64,000 nucleotides of DNA from Tubiluchus corallicola (lineage: Eukaryota; Priapulida; Priapulimorpha; Priapulimorphida; Tubiluchidae), in contig JAQGDQ010000005.1 in assembly GCA_030141605.1 (NCBI GenBank), positions 1,978,184 through 2,042,183 on the forward strand. Reading direction: 5' to 3'. Below the pieces are notes generated by a model. It was not told where the DNA came from, did not search any database, and saw nothing but the letters and a program-made list of their open reading frames with translations. The translations under genes were made by a program, and so were the position numbers. Shown here piece after piece: positions 13,255 through 23,000 of this stretch. Positions within the stretch are counted from its first letter, which is position 1. Every line of letters begins with the position of its first letter.

Positions 13255-13690
13255 CAGGATGTCAGAGAAATGATATCGTAATGAGTTCATGATTATGAGG
13301 TCCTTATGAGTTCCCAAAAATGCAGTTATGATGAGCTCATAACTATGAGACCTGCATGATCTTGTTATATTATATATTAGCCACGTTGAAATCGTAGTAT
13401 TGATGTCGTGCACAGCTCATAATTATGAGGTCTTTATAAGCTCATAAAAATGATGTCATGCTGAGCTCTGAATCATGATATCAGTATGATCTCAGTTTGA
13501 TGAACTCATACATACCTCATGGCCTGACATCAAAATGAGCTCATAACCATGAGGTCAGCATGATGTCATGCCATGAGATCAGTATGACCTAAAAACATTG
13601 TTACAAATTTTGCTCTGTATGAGTTCATGATTTTGACCTCATTACGAGATCACGCATAAGGTCAGTGTGACATCACTGTGACGTCAGATT
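13255..13690. repeat. Degenerate ATGAGCTCAT / GATGTCAT repeat field
   Basis: About 430 bp are built from diverged copies of short, largely palindromic words: atgagctcat, aattatgaggtc, catgatgtcatg, gagatcagtatgacc, ending in gtgacgtcag. The copies recur every 20-40 bp in either orientation, because the words are near self-complementary. It reads as an old minisatellite. No reading frame runs through it coherently. Confidence 0.7.
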
Positions 13691-13754
13691 CTTGAATGGG
13701 TAACCAAAATGAAAAATTAATTTAAACACTAAATTTTAAAATAACTCTAATGTA

Positions 13755-13985
13755 AGCGTACTATATAACATTGAAAATGCTGATCGAATTTGATTGGTCA
13801 TTATAATACGGGATGACCTTTGGACTGCCTTGATCACTGTGGAATATGGTGGCTATAGTGGCCTAAGGCATCTGTCTTGTAAGCAGAAGGCCCCTGTTTC
13901 AAATCCAGGTTGTATTTCGACTCTTTGCTGTCTTGCAAATTTGGTATCAAAATTTAATTAAATGTGGATTTGTATCACCAGTAAT
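13755..13985 (+). mobile_element. tRNA-derived SINE, copy 1
   Basis: A tRNA-like block at about 13848-13917 has an anticodon stem-loop (tctgt-cttgtaa-gcaga, anticodon TGT, threonine-like) and a T-arm (cctg-tttcaaatc-cagg). It lacks a paired acceptor stem, so it is not a working tRNA. The upstream text (taacattgaaa, ctgat, gggatgacctttgg, actgccttgatcactg, gaatatgg) and the downstream text (aatttggtatcaaaa) recur around a second tRNA-like block at 50330-50650 on the minus strand. Shared flanks around a tRNA-like core mark a SINE family. Confidence 0.65.
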
Positions 13986-14998
13986 GATAATACTGATATT
14001 AAGATTATAATAATTAATAACCTGGTTCAATGTGCAAAATCATATTTTTGAGTGCTTGACCTCAGATAATCTGTGACATGTTGTAATACACCTAGCAGTC
14101 AATTTCGTCCAGTAGTTAACAAAAATGTCAGCTAATTCACAGTTATATACATTCATATTGCGCAAACTAAATTCTACCTTCTGCATATCTGCATTTATGA
14201 CCTTTTGGTTACCCTTGACCCCCAAGATGACCTGAGGCAAAGAATATTTTATAAAATTAACACATTAACCTAGATCCTACATTACAATGATACAAACTCT
14301 ATACAAAATTTATTCCAACCTAGTTCATGCAAAACCCTTAAAAATCAATCATAAATATAATTCTGAACTGATTTGCCTATCAATTAAAATTCCGTGTTTC
14401 TAACCGTTCATATTTTCTTTACTCATAATATCATTCATAATTTCGGTAAATAGCGATACCAATGCTTCAATAATACATCAGACAGAACGTTGTGGCATCA
14501 ATTCGCAAGAAAGAGAAATTATACAGATGGCTTTTTAATTACTAATAGATTCAAAGTCACTTCAAACCAGGTTGATCACACCAAACCCCACAACAACATG
14601 TAATTAACAGAACGTGCAAACAGTCATTTTATACAGTAGTGCCTAAAGGCTTGTTTATAAAAGACTGCAGTTGTTTACGGAGTTACGCAGTTAATTTTCC
14701 AGCCTCTACGCCTAAACTTTTTCTCGCAAAAGTTATTTGGAAAATGTCGACGAGCTTAAAAGAAGATATTTACCAAAGCCTGACCTAAACACAATTCGTG
14801 TGAAATCTACCCACTTAACAATCGCCCTACAGCTTTCGCAGAAAGTGATTTTTCCAAGTCATTAAGCACGACCTACCCTGCGGTCGTTTGGCTTGTTTGT
14901 TGTCTTTCATAAACGTTTTTCACTGTTAAGACGATTGCTAGCAAATCGTAATTTTTTCAATTCTCGACAGTGCAGATAACTATGTGTTGAACATTAAA
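13986..14998. other. Upstream region of the EGF-protease gene
   Basis: About 1 kb between the SINE and the ATG at 14999. A TATA-like tttataaaag lies at 14654-14663, about 340 bp before the ATG, and could place a start site near 14690 with an unspliced leader. There is an out-of-frame ATG at 14982 followed at once by TGA. No other feature is recognised. Confidence 0.35.
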
Positions 14999-17869
14999 AT
15001 GAAAAGCCAATTTGCTTGTATAAAAATGATTATCGCCTGCGGATTCATTCTTCTGATGTGTAAGTTATCAGTGCAGGTAGATGTCACAGAATTAATTAGA
15101 AGTGACCCAGAATTGTGCAAACAATTAGAAGTTCTTTTGGGAATCGACTGTAGTATTTTTAAAATAGAAATTGATCCAGCAGATGCAGGATGTTTATCTT
15201 CCCCCTGTTTGAATGGAGGAACGTGCATTAATCTGTCTACTGGGACGTACTCGTGTTCCTGTTCTGATGGATATACAGGTAATACGTGCGACAGGAAAGA
15301 TGCCTGTGCACCAAATCCATGCAAAAACGGCGCAACATGTTCTCAGATTGGTGATACAGCAGCTTATACGTGTTCTTGTGTACCTGGATTTACTGGAACA
15401 CTGTGTGCAATAAATGATGTATGTTCAAGTTCTCCTTGTCTCAATGGGGGTACGTGCAGAGAAACAGCACCTGGGCGGTACAGATGCTTGTGCTCAGGAG
15501 TCTATTCAGGTCGTCGATGTCAGGAAATTTCAGCATGTGCTTCGACCCCTTGTAAAAATGGAGGAGAATGTTTTTCTAGTGGGCGGTTTTTCACATGCAG
15601 TTGTGTAGGCGGTTACACAGGTAGTACATGTGAAATAAGTCCTGTTGATCCATGTGGTGGGAATCCATGTTTAAATGGAGGTACATGTCTTCCGTTAGGA
15701 AGAAGCTTCTTCTGTAATTGTCCATCTCCTTATTCAGGAATTAACTGTGAAATTAATGTTCTGCAAAACTTGTGCCAATTTACTCCATGTTTGAATGGTG
15801 GAACTTGCCGAGAAGCTCCTGGTTCAACTTTAGGTTTTGCTTGTGACTGCTCTTTAACATATTCTGGCGCTATCTGTCAAACCAGACAACAGAACCCTTG
15901 CCAGTCTGCACCGTGTCAGAATGGAGGATCCTGCAGAAATTCTGGATCAACTTTCACGTGTGAATGTCTGCCGAATTACATGGGGGATCTTTGTGAGGTG
16001 CAGCATCAACCGCCAGATTTTTGTGCTTCATCGCCTTGTCAAAATGGAGGTTCCTGTAGCAATTTCAGAAATGGCTTCACCTGTAAATGTCCCACTTCAT
16101 ACACTGGCAACCTTTGTGAAAATCGCAAGCAACCAGCAAACTTCTGTGCTACCTCTCCTTGCCGCAACGGTGGTTCGTGTCAAAATCTTAGGGATACTTT
16201 TAAATGCTCTTGTCCCGAGACACATACAGGAACACAATGCGAAACAAGGTTACATCGTGCAGATGTCTGTGATTCCTCACCATGCTTAAATGGTGGAATA
16301 TGTAATTCCCAAGACAACCAGTTTTTATGTGAATGTATAGGTAAGTTTACTGGACCAACATGTGAAACAGAAATACAGCCTGCCGCAGGAGCTGTTTGTG
16401 CATCTAGCAACAATCCATGTCTGAATCAGGGCTCATGTCTGTCGCTTTCTGAGTCTAGGTATATCTGTCTTTGCAGACCTGGATTTACGGGAGAAAATTG
16501 TGAATCAGATTTTTGTTCTAATGAACCTTGTAGGAATGGAGGGATATGCAGAAACCTTGTTCGTGGTTATGAATGTCAGTGTACATTTTCCTTTACCGGT
16601 CGTAATTGTGAGAGCAGGATAAGTCCTTGTTCGAGTGCTCCATGCCAGAATGGAGGCTTATGTGAAGACTTTGACTCATCATACAAATGCTTGTGTCCAC
16701 GAGGTTACACTGGAGGTAATTGTGAAAGCAAAGAGCTTAATCCTTGCATACCAAGTCCTTGCAAAAACAGTGGAATATGCCAGACTGTACAAGCAGGGAA
16801 ATTTGATTGCTTTTGTGTGGGTTCTTTCAAAGGAGATACATGTGAAGATTCAGCAACAGCAAATGAAGCTGCTTGCGGAGAACCGCCACGCATAGCAAGG
16901 AAGGCCTCAAGTACTGCCATTGTTTTTGGTCTTGGTGTAAATTCCAACAGCTTACCAGATGGCTGGTATCCAGCTGGTACAAAAGCACAGTATAGCTGCG
17001 AATTTGGATACATAATCCAAGGAAGTTCTGAGGCCACTTGTGGTTCAGGTGGAAAGTGGAGCAATGAAAATCAAATCCCAGCTTGTGTTCCAGAATGTGG
17101 CATTCGAGATGCTTCAATTTTGAAAACAATTATTGGGGGCAATGAAACTGTTCCTTGTGCATGGCCATGGCAAGTAGCACTTTACAACAGAGGTGCATTT
17201 CGATGTGGTGGTTCCTTAATTTCAGAAAACTGGGTATTGACAGCAGCGCACTGTGTGATAATCCGTTCCACAGCTCGTATTCTACGAGCATCAGATCTTG
17301 AAGTTGGCATTGGAAAACACAAGAGTGCAAGAGGTGCACACGAAGCCAGTGCTCAATTTTTCAATGTTGAAAGAGTTGTTCCCTTTCATGCTTTTAACAC
17401 ACGATCATTATATAATGATTTAGCCTTAATAAAACTTAATGGCTTTGTAGAGATTGGAAAATGTGCAAGGCCAGTTTGCCTGCCTTCAGGCAGGAGTACA
17501 CCTCCAAGCCCAGGTGAGCAGTTAACAGTCACGGGATGGGGTGTCACTGCCAATGGAAAACAACCACCTTCTCCAGAACTATTGGAAGCAAATTTACCAA
17601 TAGTGGAACACTCAGAATGTCAGAGAGTATTTGAAGATTATGAAATTATGGACAATACACAAATATGCGCAGGGTTTTTTGACACACATGCTGACGCCTG
17701 TAAAGGGGATAGTGGCGGTCCACTCGTAAAGCTAGAACAAGGACAATACGTCCAATATGGGATTGTCAGTGGAGGTGGAGGTGGACAACGAGGATGTGCA
17801 AATGGACGTTACAGTTTCTATACTAGAGTTCAGGCATTTCTTAGTAATATTTTAAATACAGTTGTTTAA
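14999..17869 (+). CDS. Secreted 14xEGF-sushi-trypsin-like serine protease
   Basis: One uninterrupted 956-codon frame. The ATG at 14999 is followed by a signal peptide (hydrophobic core IIACGFILLMC, residues 11-21). Residues about 64-620 form 14 EGF modules of the Notch type (C-x4-C-xNGG-x-C...). A sushi/CCP domain follows at 626-697, with four cysteines and GKW. Then C700, a likely disulphide link to the catalytic domain. The S1 protease domain starts at I711 (IIGG); H751 (TAAHC), D807 (NDLALIKL) and S905 (GDSGGPL) form the triad. D899, six before the serine, predicts cleavage after Lys/Arg. Oddities: the residue before IIGG is T710, not Lys/Arg; the usual SWG is SGG; the glycine near residue 226 (chymotrypsin numbering) appears to be serine. 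The gene has no introns, unlike its neighbours. EGF-CCP-trypsin layouts are known in invertebrate clotting and immune proteases, but I cannot assign an orthologue. Expected role: extracellular proteolysis in matrix, defence or development (inference). Confidence 0.93.
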   Translation: MKSQFACIKMIIACGFILLMCKLSVQVDVTELIRSDPELCKQLEVLLGIDCSIFKIEIDPADAGCLSSPCLNGGTCINLSTGTYSCSCSDGYTGNTCDRKDACAPNPCKNGATCSQIGDTAAYTCSCVPGFTGTLCAINDVCSSSPCLNGGTCRETAPGRYRCLCSGVYSGRRCQEISACASTPCKNGGECFSSGRFFTCSCVGGYTGSTCEISPVDPCGGNPCLNGGTCLPLGRSFFCNCPSPYSGINCEINVLQNLCQFTPCLNGGTCREAPGSTLGFACDCSLTYSGAICQTRQQNPCQSAPCQNGGSCRNSGSTFTCECLPNYMGDLCEVQHQPPDFCASSPCQNGGSCSNFRNGFTCKCPTSYTGNLCENRKQPANFCATSPCRNGGSCQNLRDTFKCSCPETHTGTQCETRLHRADVCDSSPCLNGGICNSQDNQFLCECIGKFTGPTCETEIQPAAGAVCASSNNPCLNQGSCLSLSESRYICLCRPGFTGENCESDFCSNEPCRNGGICRNLVRGYECQCTFSFTGRNCESRISPCSSAPCQNGGLCEDFDSSYKCLCPRGYTGGNCESKELNPCIPSPCKNSGICQTVQAGKFDCFCVGSFKGDTCEDSATANEAACGEPPRIARKASSTAIVFGLGVNSNSLPDGWYPAGTKAQYSCEFGYIIQGSSEATCGSGGKWSNENQIPACVPECGIRDASILKTIIGGNETVPCAWPWQVALYNRGAFRCGGSLISENWVLTAAHCVIIRSTARILRASDLEVGIGKHKSARGAHEASAQFFNVERVVPFHAFNTRSLYNDLALIKLNGFVEIGKCARPVCLPSGRSTPPSPGEQLTVTGWGVTANGKQPPSPELLEANLPIVEHSECQRVFEDYEIMDNTQICAGFFDTHADACKGDSGGPLVKLEQGQYVQYGIVSGGGGGQRGCANGRYSFYTRVQAFLSNILNTVV

Positions 17870-20090
17870 GTTATGCGTTTGTGCTCTTTCAGTCATAAAT
17901 TAATAATAATTACATTGCATTGTTATTATAAAAATGTGATGATAGGGCTGCACAAAGGTCTTGCATAACCAAGCACAACAGTTTTTTATGGTTCAGAATG
18001 TTACAAAACCGAAAACATACACCGAGCGCAACATCAAGATTGTTACCGACAAAACCTTAAGACACAGATGATTCTAAAGGTATTAATAAGACCGAGTCTA
18101 CCTCTTTAGGTTATTTAACTTTTGTATAGCTATCATTAAACTGTGACTACGACTATGACTTTTATATGAAGTGATATTAATGTTAAATTATCCCAAAGCT
18201 GTATCACGGTGATTAAATTAATTGCAACAAACTAAGTTAAGAATTTTCCAGTTAAGAATATTTTCATTATTGTCCTTCACAAAAATAGCAACTGAGCTTT
18301 GAACTGTCCTATAAAATTTTTAGATGTACAGGTATTCACTTTTTAAATGGTGAGCCAGTGAAGCATGTATTAGTAAAAAAAAACAATTAGTAAAATACTG
18401 ATGTACAGTATTAAAATTTTGTCAGCCAGGGACATATTTAACTTTCTAAATTCATACCTAATTTACAATGTTACAAGTTGCCGTTCCAACACAAACAAAT
18501 ATAACTTCTAAACTGGGTGTTTTTTCTGTAAATTTAGTGGATATTTTTCCCTCATTCTTTCTCTAATTCCACTGAGATTACTTGATTGGATGATTTTAGC
18601 TAGGTACATGTAGTAAAAAGAATAAATGACAATGCTTGCCTAGTACTAAGTTAATTTGGTACAGCTTAAAAAAATATATATGCCCATAAAATCAGTTATG
18701 CACAGCTGTTTTGCATGACCTACAGACATTATTTTGCGGCTTATATAAAAGAAAAATTTCCATCCATTAGAATAGATTCAGCTCAAGCTGTAAGTGATAT
18801 GTCAATATTGATTTATGCTTACTTCTACTACTGTTAGTAATAATGTACTGACATACTTTTTAATAAGTGTGTTGCTTAGATATATGTGTAAATGCTGACA
18901 GTACAACAATAACATGTATATAGTAAAGAAATAAATACAAAAAGTAAACAAATATTTATAGAAACGCTTATATCATTTTGACAGTATTATTTTTTGTACA
19001 AGATTATTTGGACAAGCGTTATTATGGACTCTTTAAATGAGATGCAATACTTGTACGATTCTCTGTGATTGAATTAATTCTTAAACGAATTACCAGTAAG
19101 ATTATTAAAAATACTAGAACAAGCCAGCCCTCTCCTGCTTTATGCAGTACATTTTATAAAATGATACATGTACTTTAAGATCAAATAAGCTAGGTACTAA
19201 TCCTGTTGGTGATTAGCCTAATGACCACACAACCTATTTAAACATCCATCTTAAATCTACAAGTCACTGGTCAGGCAAGCAATAATTTCGAGAAAATTTA
19301 TTTTTGTGAAGTGTAATTACAAAATTTCTGTTTGTGCACAATAAGAGCACATGTACAAATACGAGCAAGAAATATACGCTGGTATTCTGGTATTTTTACT
19401 GCTGTACATGTGGCTAATTAGATTTCAAGACACCTTTTCTCTGTGAGTCACTATGGCTAAGATTCTGAAAAAGAAAAAGAAGGCAGTTCTGAATGTTTTC
19501 AATTTACATGTTCATGCAGTTGCTAATAAGTCAACAACAATATTAACCTGCAAGTCTGTAAAGACCATCGAGTAAAATATGAAGAGAAAAAACTAAAATT
19601 GGTTGGAACATCATAGGGACACTATCTGTTTATGATATCATTTCAAAATTGATATAGAACAATAACTTAAAATCATTATATGTAAGTATTTCTGTAATTA
19701 GCAGCTTACCCAAAATCGGATATAAAAAAGAAACTTCTTATCTTACTGTAATTTTATTCTTTTGCATTGTTTGTAAAATGCACAAAATATGTTATACGGT
19801 CCTGATGCTAAAATGTCTTTTTAAATGGAAAAACAAAAAAATCAGAGTAAAATGCAATCTGCAACATTACTGTTATCAACAGCTGCCTGGCCGGTGTGGC
19901 AAGCCAAAAGCTTTGCTGTTCAGTAAACATTTTAATTTCAGGCTTAAAAACTTATAGAATAATGAACATAGCAATTATAGTATGCTAATTATATTTTGAC
20001 CTACATGTCAACAGTCTTTTGCGATGAATATGAATAATGCTTTCAGCCTTAATCATTACTAATGACTTCAGCATATTTGTTACATAAAAA
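17870..20090. other. Non-coding between EGF-protease gene and INTS15
   Basis: The two genes converge here. AATAAA motifs at 18621-18626 and near 18930 could serve the protease gene. A short plus-strand frame at 19453 (MAKILKKKKKAVLNVFNLHV...) is about 40 codons with a lysine run and is probably chance or retroelement scrap. Nothing else is recognised. Confidence 0.45.
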
Positions 20091-23000
20091 CTAAAATGGT
20101 GCTAACTTCTTCAACTTATTTACTGCCACGTGAGGGCTTGCATAAACATAATGACAGTACAGTGAAATACAAATTGTCAAGCAATGCACAGAACGACAAA
20201 ATACCTGTTATGAGGTAACAAAGCACAGAGTTTTGAGATGTCATCAAACGAACCAGAGTACAATGCCGTAGCTCTGCTGACTTGAAGCACCTGTCCAAAA
20301 CGATCTAATGATGCTTCAATGTCGTACAGCTTAGGAGATGCCACACACCTTTCCAGTTTCAACAGTATGTTTGTAAAACAGTCAAAATTTATTGTATTCT
20401 TCATTCCTATTTCTTGTCCGAAGAGCAAGCAGTTCAGAATTCCTAAATGCAGCTTTGAAAATACTGACTGTCTTTTTAAACACTTTTCATCTGAATCACA
20501 GTCTGCATGCTGATAAATGCTTGGTGCCATCACACACCAGTTAATCAAACCCGGAAGTGGCGAAGGTTGCTTAGAACCTGAAATAGTCGACATCAGAGCC
20601 AGCTTCGGCTTTGCGTAGACCCAATTTGTAATCATCTCAACTATTTGATCTGGAGGTAGGCTAGATGGTTGTTCTACTAAAAAGAAAACATCATTTTACA
20701 GTCGCACTAACTATAGTACAGCTGAAAATAAAAGAAGTTGAAAATAAAGAAATAAATAAAAAAGCACAAAGATAAATCTACATAGTATTTATAAAAAATG
20801 TTCAACAGCTTGTTGTTTGATACATTTTGCCCACGGGGTAAACTGTCTCTCATAATTCACCTAACAGATAATTTGTGATATCTGCACAAAAGTGTTGCAT
20901 TTATATAAATAAAAAATAGTGAAAGATATACTTTCTTAAATTAATTAGAGGTGATGTTGTAAGACCTGAAAGTCCAAATGCAGGTATGATTAGAATAGAT
21001 GTAACTCTTATATTCTGACTGACAACTACCGTATTTTCCCATGTATAAGAGACCCTTGTGTATAAGAGACCCCTTCAATTTTTAGGCAAAAATTCTGGAA
21101 AAAAGTTTTTTGGTAATGAATAACTTTATTCATCATAGAAATCATTAAATTCCTCATCACTCTCATCAAAAATATCAACTGGAGTCACACCTTCAGCAAT
21201 TCCAGCCAGTTCATCATCAGAGGAGTCACTCTGCTCAAAAATGGCATTGTCCTCTGTGCCGTCCATGCCATTGGAGATGCCACACTTCTTGAAAGATTTA
21301 ATAATGACCTCTGGCTTTACACCATTCCATTCTGGACTTACTCCCATGTATAAGAGACCCCCTATTTTTAAAGTGAAAATTCTGGGCAAAAAAGGGTCTC
21401 TTATACACGGGAAAATACGGTAATTGAAGGACAGACAATAATTGATACTACATATCTTTTTCAAATTTAGTCTGGAAACAACATATGTGCAGGGTGGCGT
21501 GTAATGACATGGAAACCAAAATAATGAGTAACAGTGCGGAGCAATTTATTACATCAAAGTATTGCTGAAACAATAGCGAATCCATCGTGCTCTTAAAATT
21601 TTGTGTTGTGATATTCCCAGGTGTCTCACCCAGCCTGCAATCTTGAGGAATATTTCACGTCTCACGCGCTTGTCTGTTGACTAATAGTCAATGGCCTTTT
21701 CGTACATCATCTATGCATCCATTTTGTCTTTTAGGATAGTTCTAATGTGTTCGATGAGGTTGAAGTCCAGTGAATTTATTTTCATACCATTCAGCCTGAT
21801 CAAAAAAATTAATCCCAGAGTTTTCAGCTCGCTGCCCTAGAAACACCCCTCAAGACGTTGTAGGAGTCACTCAAGGCTTCCAAGCTACATATTTGAAGGC
21901 GTGATGAATTCGCTATTGTTTCAGCAGTACTTTCTTGCAATAAATTATCTTACACTATCAATTATTGTTTTTATACCCCCAGCAAAATGTTATATACCAC
22001 CCTCTTGAACTTGCTGACCACAGACTTGGCTCTAGTTTAAATTAAAGTACTTCAAGTCTGTGCTACAGCATGTAAAAAGTGTAGTAGGTTTTGTCACTGT
22101 TGCAATTACATTACAATGCATTACAATGAAAGCACAGAGTGAACAGGTTTTGACAATGACTTAATTTTTTTAAATCCAATTACAATAAGCCTTTTCACAG
22201 TTTTATTGTGCGCATGCATAGTTGCTGTAGGTCAAAAGTTAAGTGTACCACAGCAACGCATCTTAACTATAACCATTACATGACATGTGGCTAAAGCTTC
22301 TGTCTGCCTGTCTGTAATAGTTTAGTAACATCAGTTGTTTTGCATGGACTTCGCTTAATTATACATTAGCCTGTGCATAGAGTGATTTACTAGCAGAATC
22401 TTGCCTGGAAACAAGAAAAAACAGTTGTTAAAACTGTTACTATTACAATAGCATGGACTGCGAGGCGTTGTCAAGGGTACACAACTGCATTGTCTGGAAT
22501 ACTTAACCTCTGACCTTTACACGATCATCAGCACTCGCAGAAACTGTAAAAAGGCTTATTAATGGATCACTCCTTACCAACATACTTACCTGTCATTTGG
22601 TACATATTTGTAACTGCAGTAATAAAAATGCAAGCAAACAGTGGACACAGGTCTGCGACGCTTTCCAAACTAGCCATCGTGCTTGGTACCATTGTGCAAT
22701 AATCTTCAATAAGTGTGGATACGACTTGTACAAAATGAGGTGACACAGTTCCAACAGACTAGAAAGTACAAAGAACAGCATGCAAAAGCTTTTGGTCAAG
22801 CCAGCATTTTGCTCTGACCACCATTTGCTCCAAACAAGCTGTATAGCACTAAACATGAAGAATTTTAATGATGTTACTAGAGAACAGAAATTATTCCTGC
22901 ATCACACATACGTTCTAAAAGACGTAAATGTTAGGACAACGGTTATTGCTAGGAAATTTAAAAATGGTAATAAAGCAAGGGACATTATTAATATTCCAAG

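Noticed and set aside
13848-13917. Functional tRNA-Thr gene
   Set aside because: The acceptor stem does not pair and the D-arm is poor. The same flanks occur at a second locus, so it is a SINE.
15213-17339. Many short frames on both strands inside the protease gene
   Set aside because: They are shadows of the single long EGF-sushi-trypsin frame, kept open by the periodic Cys/Gly codons.
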